NCBI GenBank assembly: GCA_020725585.1
Contig: DYES01000050.1
Coordinates: 1-44,330 of the forward strand
Reading direction: 5' to 3'
DNA length: 44,330 bases
Origin: Desulfovirgula sp.
GTDB lineage: Bacteria; Bacillota; Desulfotomaculia; Desulfotomaculales; Nap2-2B
The translations under genes were made by a program, and so were the position numbers. The notes beneath the pieces were generated by a model, which saw only the letters and a program-made list of their open reading frames with translations, was not told where the DNA came from and ran no database searches. Positions 8,887 to 19,057 of this stretch are shown piece by piece (the stretch's first letter is position 1; each line of letters starts with the position of its first letter).

Positions 8887-10098
8887 ATGGATGAGCCACT
8901 GGCAGTTTTCCAAACCATCTTATCAATTATTACCCTCTATTACATTTCCATATCAATATTTTCCTTGCGAAAGAAACGAGAGGAGTATTCAGACCCGCCG
9001 ACAAAAACTTTTGCCATCGTAATTGCCGCCCACAATGAAGAAAAGGTGATTGGTGAGCTACTCAAAAGCATATGGCAACTTGAATACCCCAAAGAGTTGT
9101 ACGAGGTTTTTGTAATTGCCGACAACTGCACCGACAACACCGCCAGGATCGCCCGCTCGTTAAATGCGACCGTGTTCGAACGCTTTAACAAAAATCAAAA
9201 GGGAAAGGGTTACGCCCTGGAATACGGCTTTCAAAAAATTTTCTCCCTGCCCCGCAAATTTGACGCCTTTCTGGTGCTAGACGCCGACAACTTAATCTCC
9301 CCCAACTTTTTAACCATTATGAATTGCCGCCTCAATCGCGGGGAAAAAATCATCCAGGGTTATCTGGACACAAAAAATCCGGACGACACCTGGATTTCTC
9401 GTTCTATTTGCGTAGGTTATTTAATCACCAACAGGTTCTGGCAGCTCGCCAAGTACAACCTGGGGCTTTCTTGCGCCCTCGGAGGTACGGGGATGTGTAT
9501 TGAAAGCAGCGTCCTGAAAAAATTCGGCTGGGGGATGACCTCCCTGACCGAAGATCTGGAGTTCCAGACGAAGGCTTTATTATGCAACCTGCGCGTGTGC
9601 TGGGCCCATGACGCCGTTGTCTACGATGAAAAGCCGCTTACTCTAAAACAATCCTGGCGCCAGCGCCAGCGCTGGATGCAGGGGCACTGCAGCGTGGCCA
9701 ATCAATACTTTTTAAAACTCTTCTGGACGGGGGTAAGAAAACGTAACTTCAAAATGATCGACGGCGCCCTCTACCTGCTTCAACCATATTATACCATGGG
9801 ACTGGGGATTACCTTGTTGTTATCCATTCTCCTCCACCCGGGCATACTCAGTTTTTCCTGGTTTGGAATCAGCTTCGTCATTCAGTATTTATACCTGGGC
9901 TTTGCACTTCTCCTGGAAAAAGCTCCCTGGAGAACTTTTCTCTGGCTCCTTTATTACCCCTTCTTCACCCTCACCTGGATTCCGGTCGCTTTTGCTGGCT
10001 TTATTTACCGCAACCACAAGGACTGGAGCCATACCAAGCACGTCCGCAATATCTCCTATGAATTTTTAAGAAAGCAGACCCAGCCGGGAAGAAGTTAA
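8887..10098 (+). CDS. Membrane family 2 glycosyltransferase, cellulose-synthase-like
   Basis: A 403-residue membrane glycosyltransferase. One N-terminal helix precedes a GT-A catalytic domain: IAAHNEEKVI, the DxD motif at Asp132/Asp134 (VLDADN), the catalytic TED at Asp223, and the QxxRW motif at Gln259-Trp263. This D,D,D,QxxRW set marks processive-type synthases such as cellulose or hyaluronan synthase. Two or three C-terminal helices follow (about residues 300-385). It probably links sugars from a nucleotide donor into an envelope polysaccharide or glycolipid at the inner face of the membrane; the product is unknown. The ATG at 8887 has GGAGG 9 bases upstream; the frame extends to 8815. It is convergent with eno. 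Confidence 0.85.
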   Translation: MDEPLAVFQTILSIITLYYISISIFSLRKKREEYSDPPTKTFAIVIAAHNEEKVIGELLKSIWQLEYPKELYEVFVIADNCTDNTARIARSLNATVFERFNKNQKGKGYALEYGFQKIFSLPRKFDAFLVLDADNLISPNFLTIMNCRLNRGEKIIQGYLDTKNPDDTWISRSICVGYLITNRFWQLAKYNLGLSCALGGTGMCIESSVLKKFGWGMTSLTEDLEFQTKALLCNLRVCWAHDAVVYDEKPLTLKQSWRQRQRWMQGHCSVANQYFLKLFWTGVRKRNFKMIDGALYLLQPYYTMGLGITLLLSILLHPGILSFSWFGISFVIQYLYLGFALLLEKAPWRTFLWLLYYPFFTLTWIPVAFAGFIYRNHKDWSHTKHVRNISYEFLRKQTQPGRS

Positions 10099-10225
10099 AA
10101 TTCCTCCTTTGGTAACAAGTTCCTGCCCGCGCCTTTTTCCCGGCAATTATGCCGGCAGCGAGTGCACCATCGAAAACCTTCTTGTTCTTAACTTTTGTTG
10201 TCGTGAGCCGAGCGTGGCGCCCGTT

Positions 10226-11593
<1,368 letters not shown>

Positions 11594-13135
11594 TTAAGCG
11601 AACAGCGGTTTCCCGGTCATCTCGGGGGGGCGGGGAAGGCCCAGGAGTTCTAAAACAGTGGGAGCAATGTCCTCCAGCCGGCCGGACCGCATGCGGATCT
11701 TTTGGAAATCCGGGCTAACCAAAATAAACGGCGCCGGGTTGGTGGTGTGCGCGGTGTGGGGCTTGCCGTGCTCGTTCAGCATTTCGTCGGCGTTTCCGTG
11801 GTCGGCGGTAATGATCGCCGTGCCGCCTTTCTCCAGCACCGCCTTGACCACCTTCCCCAGGCACTCGTCGACCGCTTCGATGGCCTTGATCGCCGCCGCC
11901 AGATCGCCGGTGTGCCCGACCATATCGGCATTGGCGTAGTTCATCACGATCACCTGGTACTTTTCCGCCGCCAACTTTTCTAAAAAAGCCTCCGTAACTT
12001 CCGGCGCGCTCATCTCCGGCTTCTGATCGTAGGTCGCCACCTTCGGAGAAGGAATCAGCAGCCTGTCTTCACCCGGATAGGGAACCTCCACCCCGCCATT
12101 AAAAAAGAAGGTTACGTGCGCATATTTTTCCGTTTCCGCCAGACGCAGTTGCCTTAAGCCGTGGCTGCTTAACACTTCCCCGAGCGTATTCTTTAAGTCG
12201 TGAGGGGCGAAGGCCACCGGCGCCTGAATAGTTTTATCATAGAGAGTCAGGCAGGTAAAATGCACCCGCGGACGGCCGGACGGGCGCGCAAACCCCGTAA
12301 ATTCTTCGTCAACAAAGGCGCGTGTGAGCTGCCTGGCCCGATCGGGACGAAAATTAAAAAAAATGACGGCATCATTATCGCGAACCGTGGCAACCGGCTC
12401 CCCATTTTTACCTACAATGACAGTTGGCTGCACAAATTCATCCGTTTCCTGACGTTCGTAACTTTTCCGGACTGCCTCTTCGGCCGTCGCCGCCTTTTGG
12501 CCCTCTCCCTGCGTCAGTGCGTCGTAAGCCCTTTTGATGCGTTCCCAGCGGCGGTCACGGTCCATCGCGTAATAGCGGCCCATTACCGTGGCAATCTGCC
12601 CTGTTCCCAAGCTGGTCAACTTATTCTCCAGCTCCTCGATGTACTCCAGGGCGTTGGCCGGGGGTACGTCCCTCCCGTCTAAAAAACAATGCACGTAAAC
12701 TTTTTTTAAATGGTACCGCCTGGCCAGCTCGAGGAGGGCGAAAAGATGGGTGATGTGACTGTGCACCCCTCCGTCGGAGAGCAAGCCCATCAGGTGAAGG
12801 GCAGAATCATGTTCCTTGACGTGCTTGATTGCCGCCAAGAGCTGCTCGTTGACAAAAAAACTGCCGTCCTTAATTGCCTTTGTGATGCGGGTAAACTCTT
12901 GATAAACAATCCTCCCGGCACCAATGTTCAGGTGGCCCACCTCGGAATTGCCCATTTGGCCTTCGGGCAAACCCACATCTTCTCCGGACGTGCTTAAAAT
13001 GGTGTGCGGGTAATTGCTTAAAAAAGAATCCATATTCGGTTTCCGGGCTAGGGCGATGGCATTTCCTTCCAACTTCTGGTTTAACCCCCAGCCGTCCAGA
13101 ATGATAAGCGCCAGGGGGGTGTGCTTCACATCCAT
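11594..13135 (-). CDS. gpmI: 2,3-bisphosphoglycerate-independent phosphoglycerate mutase
   Basis: A 513-residue cofactor-independent phosphoglycerate mutase interconverting 3- and 2-phosphoglycerate. The N-terminus reads [11 protein letters not shown], where Asp is a metal ligand, and [15 protein letters not shown] contains the phosphorylated serine. The phosphatase-like C-terminal half has [13 protein letters not shown] and [11 protein letters not shown], the other metal ligands. Length matches the 510-515-residue family. The ATG at 13135 follows GGAAGGG and lies 3 bases after the tpiA stop, so the two genes are translationally close. Fourth gene of the glycolytic operon. Manganese dependence, known for Bacillus GpmI, is expected. 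Confidence 0.96.
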   Translation of the reverse strand: MDVKHTPLALIILDGWGLNQKLEGNAIALARKPNMDSFLSNYPHTILSTSGEDVGLPEGQMGNSEVGHLNIGAGRIVYQEFTRITKAIKDGSFFVNEQLLAAIKHVKEHDSALHLMGLLSDGGVHSHITHLFALLELARRYHLKKVYVHCFLDGRDVPPANALEYIEELENKLTSLGTGQIATVMGRYYAMDRDRRWERIKRAYDALTQGEGQKAATAEEAVRKSYERQETDEFVQPTVIVGKNGEPVATVRDNDAVIFFNFRPDRARQLTRAFVDEEFTGFARPSGRPRVHFTCLTLYDKTIQAPVAFAPHDLKNTLGEVLSSHGLRQLRLAETEKYAHVTFFFNGGVEVPYPGEDRLLIPSPKVATYDQKPEMSAPEVTEAFLEKLAAEKYQVIVMNYANADMVGHTGDLAAAIKAIEAVDECLGKVVKAVLEKGGTAIITADHGNADEMLNEHGKPHTAHTTNPAPFILVSPDFQKIRMRSGRLEDIAPTVLELLGLPRPPEMTGKPLFA

Positions 13136-13138
13136 AAT

Positions 13139-13909
13139 TCAGGCCCTTCCCCGCAAACGACTTCCTTCAACGATGGCGGCAAAGCTGTCCGCTTGCAGGC
13201 TCGCTCCGCCCACCAGCGCCCCGTCGATGTCGGGCTGCGCCATAAGCGAAGCGATATTCTCCGGCTTAACGCTGCCGCCGTAAAGGATCCTTACTTTGTC
13301 GGCTGCCGGCCTGCCCGCCCGCGCAGCCAGGAGTTCCCGGATAAAGCTGTTCACCTGCTGGGCATCTTCCGGTTGCGCCGTACGCCCGGTACCGATGGCC
13401 CAAACCGGCTCGTAGGCGATGACCACCCCGGCCAATTCTTCAGAGTTCAGCCCATCCAGAGATTTTTCCATCTGCCCGGCGACCACCGCGGCGGTTTTTC
13501 CCGCCTCCCGCTCCGCTAGTTGTTCACCCACGCAAACAATGGGCACAAAACCCCATTTCAGGGCCGCTTTGAGCTTTTTGTTCACCATTTGATCCGTTTC
13601 CTGAAAATATTGACGTCTTTCCGAATGGCCAAGAATTACGTATCGGCAGCCGGCCTCTTTAAGCATTTTGGGGGAAACTTCGCCGGTGTAGGCGCCTTCT
13701 TCCTCCCAGTGCATGTTTTGCGCCCCCAAAGCCACCTTCCCTCCCGCCAGCTCCCGGGCAACGGCGTAAAGGGCGGTAAACGGAGGGCAAACGGCCACCT
13801 CCACGCCCTGAACATCCTTGAGCAGTGTTTTCAACTGCTGGACGAACTCTCCTGCTTCCGCGGCCGTTTTGTACATTTTCCAGTTGCCGGCCACCAGTGG
13901 AATGCGCAA
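13139..13909 (-). CDS. tpiA: Triosephosphate isomerase
   Basis: A 256-residue TIM-barrel enzyme interconverting dihydroxyacetone phosphate and glyceraldehyde 3-phosphate. It shows the substrate lysine in AGNWKM, the catalytic histidine in ILGHSERR, the catalytic glutamate in AYEPVWAIGTG (with the flexible loop WAIGTGRTA) and the phosphate-binding GGSV and LVGGASL. The start is a TTG at 13909, chosen because GGGGAGATG lies just upstream and homologues begin RIPLVAGNWKM; an ATG seven bases earlier is out of frame. It follows pgk by 18 bases and precedes gpmI by 3 bases. Confidence 0.96.
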   Translation of the reverse strand: MRIPLVAGNWKMYKTAAEAGEFVQQLKTLLKDVQGVEVAVCPPFTALYAVARELAGGKVALGAQNMHWEEEGAYTGEVSPKMLKEAGCRYVILGHSERRQYFQETDQMVNKKLKAALKWGFVPIVCVGEQLAEREAGKTAAVVAGQMEKSLDGLNSEELAGVVIAYEPVWAIGTGRTAQPEDAQQVNSFIRELLAARAGRPAADKVRILYGGSVKPENIASLMAQPDIDGALVGGASLQADSFAAIVEGSRLRGRA

Positions 13910-13927
13910 AAAGCATCTCCCCTTTCC

Positions 13928-15112
13928 CTACGCGTCCTGAAGGGCGGCTACTCCGGGCAAGATCTTTCCCTCGAGAAATTCCAAAGAGGCCCCTCCGCCG
14001 GTAGAAATGTGCGTCATTTTTCCGGCTACACCCGCCTTCTCCACGGCCGAAGCGGTATCTCCGCCGCCCACGATCGTCACCGCCTCACTTTGGGCCAGGG
14101 CGCGTGCAATCTCAAAAGTGCCGGTTCTAAAGGGCGCCATTTCAAAAACGCCCATGGGCCCGTTCCAAACCACCGTCCTCGCTTTTTTAATCACCTCCCG
14201 GAAAGCGTTTACGCTTTCTGGTCCAATATCCAGGGCCATCCACTCCGCGGGAACAGCGGAAGCCGGGACAACTTTCAGCCGGGCGTCGGGATCGGCGGCC
14301 AAAGCCACAACCAGGTCCACCGGCAAGAGAAAATCCACCCCCCTGTTCTCTGCCTTTTCGAGCAGTACCCTGGCCAGCTCCACTTTATCGGCCTCAAGAA
14401 GGGATTTTCCCATCTCAAAGCCCCTGGCCTTTAAAAAGGTATTGGCCATCCCCCCGCCGATGATCAGCGCGTCTGCCTTTTTCAGCAGGTTTTCGCAAAC
14501 GCCGATTTTATCGGATACCTTCGCCCCGCCTAAAATAGCCAGAAAGGGTCTTTCGGGATTTTCCAAAGCCTGGCTCAGTATGGTTATTTCTTTTTCCATT
14601 AAAAAGCCCGCCACGGCAGGTAAAAAGCGGGCCACCCCCGCGGTGGAGGCGTGGGCGCGGTGGGCGGCGCCAAAAGCGTCGTTAACGTAAAGATCGGCCA
14701 ACTCAGCCAGGCGCCGGGCAAATTGTTCGTCGTTTTTTTCTTCTCCGGGGTAAAAACGCACGTTTTCGAGGAGCAGCACATCTTTCGGCCGCATTCTGGC
14801 AATGGCCGCCTTGGGCACCTCTCCGACGCACTCATCCACTTTGACGACCGGCTTACCCAACAATTCCTGGAGCCTTTGCGCCACCGGATCGAGCCGGTAA
14901 CGCTCATCGATCTTTCCTTTTGGGCGGCCAAGATGAGAGGCCAGAATAACCTTTGCCCCGCGCTCAACTAAATACCGGACGGTAGGCAAGGAAGCCCTGA
15001 TGCGGGTGTCGTCCGCTACGTTCCCGTGCTGATCCAAAGGCACGTTAAAATCTACCCGCACCAGCACTCTTTTTCCGGTTACCTCCACATCCGCCACAGA
15101 CTTTTTTTTCAT
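13928..15112 (-). CDS. pgk: Phosphoglycerate kinase
   Basis: A 394-residue monofunctional phosphoglycerate kinase, which makes ATP from 1,3-bisphosphoglycerate. The substrate domain has RVDFNVPL and ASHLGRPKG; the nucleotide domain has [20 protein letters not shown] near residue 325 and the glycine-rich [11 protein letters not shown]. Length equals the common bacterial form, with no fused triosephosphate isomerase as found in Thermotoga. I chose the ATG at 15112 (GAGGG about 7 bases upstream); the frame opens at a TTG at 15133. Second gene of the operon. Confidence 0.96.
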   Translation of the reverse strand: MKKKSVADVEVTGKRVLVRVDFNVPLDQHGNVADDTRIRASLPTVRYLVERGAKVILASHLGRPKGKIDERYRLDPVAQRLQELLGKPVVKVDECVGEVPKAAIARMRPKDVLLLENVRFYPGEEKNDEQFARRLAELADLYVNDAFGAAHRAHASTAGVARFLPAVAGFLMEKEITILSQALENPERPFLAILGGAKVSDKIGVCENLLKKADALIIGGGMANTFLKARGFEMGKSLLEADKVELARVLLEKAENRGVDFLLPVDLVVALAADPDARLKVVPASAVPAEWMALDIGPESVNAFREVIKKARTVVWNGPMGVFEMAPFRTGTFEIARALAQSEAVTIVGGGDTASAVEKAGVAGKMTHISTGGGASLEFLEGKILPGVAALQDA

Positions 15113-15154
15113 CCCGGATCCCTCACCCTTCAAAATGAAATGCCAACAGCCTTT

Positions 15155-16186
15155 TTACAAACCTTTTTTCACCATGTATTTTACCAGATCGAGAACACGG
15201 TTAGAATAACCCCACTCGTTATCGTACCAGGCAACCACTTTCACCAGTTTACCCTGCATGACCATGGTGGATAGCCCGTCAATTATGGCTGAATGTGGAT
15301 CCCCGTTATAGTCCCAGGAAACCAGGGGCAACTCACTATAAGCTAGGATTCCCTTTAATTCGTTTTCTGATGCTTCCCGAAAAGCAAAATTCACCTCATC
15401 CTTATCCACTGCCCGCTCGAGCTCCACAACGAGATCGATAACGCTGACGTTCATAGTGGGAACACGCATGGCAAAGCCACTAAGCTTGCCGTTTAGCTCG
15501 GGCAACACCAGGCCGAGCACTTTCGCCGCTCCCGTCGTGGTGGGAATAATGCTTAAGCCGGCTGCCCTGCCGCGGCGCAAATCACGGTGGGGCATATCCA
15601 AAAGCTGCTGGTCGTTGGTTACGGCGTGAACGGTAGTCATTAAACCTTTGCTTATCCCGAAGCGTTCATTTAAAACCTTGGCTACGGGAGCAAGGCAATT
15701 GGTGGTACAGGACGCATTAGAAACCACGTGGTGAACCGCCGGATTGTACTGTTCATGGTTTACACCCATCACCACGGTTAAGGCCTCTCCCTTAGCAGGA
15801 GCAGTAAGGACCACCTTTTTTGCCCCGGTTCTCAAGTGCCGGGACGCATCAAGGGGGTTATTCAACTTACCGGTGGATTCAATAACAAAATCAACTCCTA
15901 GTTCACCCCAGGGTAAATTTTCAGGATTGCTTTCGGAAAATACTCTAATTTCCCTGCCGTCGACCAGGATGGAATTACCGTTGCCCTGAACATCTACATT
16001 AAGCTTTCCGTGAATGGAATCAAATTTCAGCGCATGCGCCAGCGTCTGGGTGTAGCGCTCATCTACCGGCAGCCGACGAGATTTGTGGTTTACAGCCACC
16101 ACCTGCACTTCCGGGTCCCCCAGGGCAACCCGAAAAACGCACCTGCCAATCCGACCGAAACCATTAATCCCTATCCTAACCGCCAT
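15155..16186 (-). CDS. gap: Glyceraldehyde-3-phosphate dehydrogenase with unusual cofactor loop
   Basis: A 343-residue phosphorylating GAPDH. GINGFGRIGR starts the dinucleotide fold; the active-site cysteine is in SNASCTTNCLAP; HAVTNDQ, RVPTMNVSVIDLVVEL and WYDNEWGYS are all present. The loop after the second strand is odd. Where NAD-specific enzymes have VND-L-T, this reads VNHKSRRLPVDERYTQTLAH: the NAD-selecting aspartate is absent, basic residues are present, and there are several extra residues. This suggests NADP use or dual specificity (inference). The start is uncertain: the ATG at 16186 matches homologues, while a GTG at 16195 lies closer to AAAGGAG (16205-16199). First gene of gap-pgk-tpiA-gpmI-eno; no cggR repressor gene precedes it. 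Confidence 0.94.
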   Translation of the reverse strand: MAVRIGINGFGRIGRCVFRVALGDPEVQVVAVNHKSRRLPVDERYTQTLAHALKFDSIHGKLNVDVQGNGNSILVDGREIRVFSESNPENLPWGELGVDFVIESTGKLNNPLDASRHLRTGAKKVVLTAPAKGEALTVVMGVNHEQYNPAVHHVVSNASCTTNCLAPVAKVLNERFGISKGLMTTVHAVTNDQQLLDMPHRDLRRGRAAGLSIIPTTTGAAKVLGLVLPELNGKLSGFAMRVPTMNVSVIDLVVELERAVDKDEVNFAFREASENELKGILAYSELPLVSWDYNGDPHSAIIDGLSTMVMQGKLVKVVAWYDNEWGYSNRVLDLVKYMVKKGL

Positions 16187-16350
16187 TTTGCCCACCCGCT
16201 CCTTTCATTAGTATAGCTCAATAGCCCTTTCTAATTTAATTATGTTATTCTATTTTATTCGCCACCTGCCCCATACTTCCTTCTGATTTTGGTAAATTCC
16301 CATGGAAAAAATTATAAAATCTTTAACACTATATAGGGAAGGCAAAAAGA

Positions 16351-16397
16351 AAGAGGGCAAATCCAGTTTTAGTTGCAAAAAAGGAATTTGCCCTCTT
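16351..16397 (-). terminator. Intrinsic terminator downstream of rpoN
   Basis: Arms AAGAGGGCAAAT (16351-16362) and ATTTGCCCTCTT (16386-16397) are perfectly complementary over 12 bp with a 23-base loop. Reading the minus strand, the stem is followed by TCTTTTTG, a normal U tract, so rpoN transcription should end here. The 320-base stretch 16187-16506 otherwise holds only the AAAGGAG of gap and AT-rich sequence; I see no convincing -35/-10 pair for gap, only a TATAAT near 16310 without a good -35. Confidence 0.85.
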
Positions 16398-16506
16398 CTT
16401 TTCAGTTTTGAGAGTTGATCTCGCCACTATTCTTTTCCCTATTTCCTCTTGTGATCCTTTTGGCCCCTTTTTTGCCTTTGTACCTCTTTCGCCCTGGTGT
16501 TTTTTC

Positions 16507-17928
16507 CTAATACCTCATCCTTTGCTTGATCGGCGGTATGCCCAGCTCACCGCGGTACTTGGCGATGGTGCGGCGAGAGATTTTAATGCCCTGTTTCCGG
16601 AAATACTCCGCAATTTTCTGGTCATTTAAGGGCGCTTTCGGGTTTTCATTAGCAATCAGCTCGGCTAGCATCTTTTTGATGCTTTCCGTGGATGTCTTTT
16701 TCCCGTCATCACCGGCCAGTCCGGAAGAGAAAAAGAACTTCATTTCAAAAACACCCTGCGGGGTCTGGATATATTTATTTGCCGTCGCCCGGCTGACCGT
16801 CGATTCATGCAGGCCTACCATTTCCGCCACTTTTCTCAGATTCAGCGGCTTTAAATGCTTGATTCCGTGATCGAGAAAATCCCGCTGCAATTCCACCAGG
16901 CAACTGGCCACTTTATAAAGGGTCAGGCGGCGCTGTTCAATGCTGCGAATTAACCAGGCGGCGGCATTTAACTTGCTTTCGACAAAATTTTTGGTTTCCA
17001 GGTCACTCTCTTGATTCAAAACCGACCGGTACGTGGAATTAATCGCAATCCGGGGCAAAGAAGCGTCGTTAATAATAATGATGTAATCATCGCCCACTTT
17101 TTCTAATACAATATCGGGCACCACGTGCCGGACGTGATCATTGGCGCTAAATTTCCGGCCGGGCTTAGGCTCCAAAGTTTTAATGAGATCGGCAACCCTT
17201 TGGATTTCCTGAGCGCTGACGCCCAGCTGCTGGGACATCCGCCCCAGCTTGCCTTTGGCCAAATCCTCCAGGTAGTCTTTAATTACCCTGACCAGCAGAT
17301 CATCTTTCATCCCCAATTGCTCAACCTGAATCAGCAAACACTCCGGCAAGGATCTTGCGCCTACACCTGCCGGGTCAAATGTATGGATCAATTTTAGAAC
17401 CTGCTCCACTTTTTCCACACCCACCCCCAGCCGGGCGGCGGCCTCCTCCAGGGACACCTGGAGATATCCCTGGTCGTCAATATTCCCGATTAAATATTCC
17501 CCGATTAACCTCATCTGCTCGTCGCTGGTAGCCAGGTGCAATTGAAAAATCAGGTGGTCCATCAACGTGGGAGATTGGCTGGCAATATTTTCATAGGCAT
17601 AGGTCTGGGGACTTCTTTCTTCCTCCGTCCGGACAAAACCTAAATCGCTGCTGTCCTGGAAATATTCTTCCCAGTCGATATCGTATTCCCTTTTTTCAGA
17701 TTCCCTTTTTTGTTCCAAAATTTCCGCCAGTTCATCTGTTCCCGCGGGCTCCAGAAGATCCGTCTCCTCCTCGCGCAATTCCAGAAAAGGGTTTTCCTGT
17801 AACTGCTGCTCTATATAAAGACCCAACTCCATTGCAGGCAACTGCAAGATCGTAATGGCCTGGCGCAATTCCGGGGTCATGACTAATTTTTGCACTTGCT
17901 CCACGTTCAGGTCGTAACTTACGCGCAA
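16507..17928 (-). CDS. rpoN: RNA polymerase sigma-54 factor
   Basis: A 473-residue sigma-54. Region I is the N-terminal LVMTPELRQAITILQLPAMEL, rich in Leu and Gln, which contacts enhancer-binding activators. An acidic linker follows (about residues 50-95), then the core-binding domain and, near the C-terminus, the helix-turn-helix and the diagnostic RpoN box ISRRTIAKYRGELGIP. All key parts are present. It directs RNA polymerase to GG/GC (-24/-12) promoters; no activator gene and no clear -24/-12 promoter were found in this window. The start is TTG at 17928, 7 bases after AAGGGGTG. It lies upstream of gap on the same strand, separated by a terminator. Confidence 0.95.
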   Translation of the reverse strand: MRVSYDLNVEQVQKLVMTPELRQAITILQLPAMELGLYIEQQLQENPFLELREEETDLLEPAGTDELAEILEQKRESEKREYDIDWEEYFQDSSDLGFVRTEEERSPQTYAYENIASQSPTLMDHLIFQLHLATSDEQMRLIGEYLIGNIDDQGYLQVSLEEAAARLGVGVEKVEQVLKLIHTFDPAGVGARSLPECLLIQVEQLGMKDDLLVRVIKDYLEDLAKGKLGRMSQQLGVSAQEIQRVADLIKTLEPKPGRKFSANDHVRHVVPDIVLEKVGDDYIIIINDASLPRIAINSTYRSVLNQESDLETKNFVESKLNAAAWLIRSIEQRRLTLYKVASCLVELQRDFLDHGIKHLKPLNLRKVAEMVGLHESTVSRATANKYIQTPQGVFEMKFFFSSGLAGDDGKKTSTESIKKMLAELIANENPKAPLNDQKIAEYFRKQGIKISRRTIAKYRGELGIPPIKQRMRY

Positions 17929-17955
17929 TTTACGTCACCCCTTAAGTTAGGCTCG

Positions 17956-18549
17956 TCAACTGACCGGTTTACCAAAACCCTGCTTTCCCCATAGGATGAA
18001 AAAGATAATAAAAGTCAATCCCATTGCCGAAACGGCGGCTACCGGCTCCTGTCCCGCCGTAAAAAGGTACGGATGCAGACCCAGGACATAATCCATGGCG
18101 TCGTTTATCGCCAGCCAGAAAACAGAAACAAGCACCGCCGGCCGTCTAAAATTCATCGAGCGCAGGTAGGCCCAGCCCTCCAGAACCATCCCCCAGTGAG
18201 ACAGCCAGAGCATTATCTCTAAAGGAGTGATCATTTCCTTCGTCAACCAAAAATGACTGATGATAATAACGGCCCACAACCCGTACTTCAGGCAGCAAAC
18301 AAAGGCTAAAACAGAAAACCAGCTTTCCCGTAGGCCCCGCAGGCAGGCAACCAGCGCCACGGCAAACAGCGTCGTGGAAAAAGGGCTATCCGCAACGAAT
18401 AACCAATAATAAATAGGCGTACTGGCCAGTTGCTGATGGTACCAATAATAACCGTAAACCGAACCGCCCGCATTGATGACCACCAGGGGCACCATATATC
18501 TGGCCTGCCGGGGGTTTTGCCAGAAATCCCGCCAGATCTGGAACAACAT
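17956..18549 (-). CDS. DUF1405 membrane protein (YpjA-like)
   Basis: A 197-residue integral membrane protein with about six hydrophobic segments. It resembles the DUF1405 family, to which Bacillus YpjA belongs: YGYYWYHQQLASTPIYYW, the short VADSPFSTTLF, KYGLWAV and the later WLAINDAMDYV are family-like. No catalytic motif is evident and the function is unknown. It shares one base with the upstream acyltransferase gene (18549), a stop/start junction indicating translational coupling. It precedes rpoN by 27 bases. The ATG at 18549 is the only plausible start. Confidence 0.75.
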   Translation of the reverse strand: MLFQIWRDFWQNPRQARYMVPLVVINAGGSVYGYYWYHQQLASTPIYYWLFVADSPFSTTLFAVALVACLRGLRESWFSVLAFVCCLKYGLWAVIIISHFWLTKEMITPLEIMLWLSHWGMVLEGWAYLRSMNFRRPAVLVSVFWLAINDAMDYVLGLHPYLFTAGQEPVAAVSAMGLTFIIFFILWGKQGFGKPVS

Positions 18550-18992
18550 TAGCGTTCGACCTTTCCGATCACGCGCGCGGGAACACCCGCCGCCAAAACG
18601 CCGGGCGGGATATCCCGGTTAACCAGGGAGCCTGCCCCTACCTGTGCCCCTTCACCAATCTGTACACCCGGCAGGATGGTACTGTTCGCCCCAATTAAAA
18701 CGTTGGCGCCAATCTCTACTTTTCCGGTGCAAAATTCCTTAATCCGAAATTCGTGACACAAAATGGTCGCGTTATAACCAATGATACTGTTTTCCCCAAT
18801 GGAGATCAGCTGCGGAAACAATACGTCCATCATGGCCATCAGGCCGACCGAAACATTTTTACCCACCCGCATCCCGAGCCGCCGGTAAAGAAAATTTTTT
18901 AGGGGCAAGCACGGCAGGTAGCGGCAAATATAAATAATTAAAAAATTGAAAACCGCCCGCCCAAAACTTACCTCCCGGTACCAGCTCTGCAT
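18549..18992 (-). CDS. Hexapeptide-repeat acyltransferase (YvoF-like)
   Basis: A 147-residue left-handed beta-helix acyltransferase. After an N-terminal helix (residues about 8-30) come hexapeptide repeats: VGKNVSVG, ISIGENSIIGYNATIL, VEIGANVLIGANSTILPGVQIGEGA (given as separate turns) and the closing AGVPARVIG. CHEF supplies the probable active-site histidine. It resembles Bacillus YvoF, a putative O-acetyltransferase; donor and acceptor are unknown. The start is uncertain: ATG at 18992 or GTG at 19013, neither with a good ribosome binding site. It overlaps the DUF1405 gene by one base. Confidence 0.8.
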   Translation of the reverse strand: MQSWYREVSFGRAVFNFLIIYICRYLPCLPLKNFLYRRLGMRVGKNVSVGLMAMMDVLFPQLISIGENSIIGYNATILCHEFRIKEFCTGKVEIGANVLIGANSTILPGVQIGEGAQVGAGSLVNRDIPPGVLAAGVPARVIGKVER

Positions 18993-19057
18993 TGAATTAC
19001 GGTTTGCACGCACCGGCCGGCAATAAAGCCGCCTTTTTCTTTCCTGCCCTGTATCTG

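Noticed and set aside
10099-10225. CCGGCA/TGCCGG stem between the glycosyltransferase and eno genes as a terminator
   Set aside because: Only 6 bp, with no T run after it on either strand.
12200-12682. A 160-codon plus-strand frame inside gpmI
   Set aside because: Antisense to a well-supported gene; composition is a mirror of gpmI.
13520-14434. A 304-codon open frame on the plus strand across tpiA and pgk
   Set aside because: It is antisense to two certain glycolytic genes and has low-complexity composition with no ribosome site; it is a by-product of their codon use.
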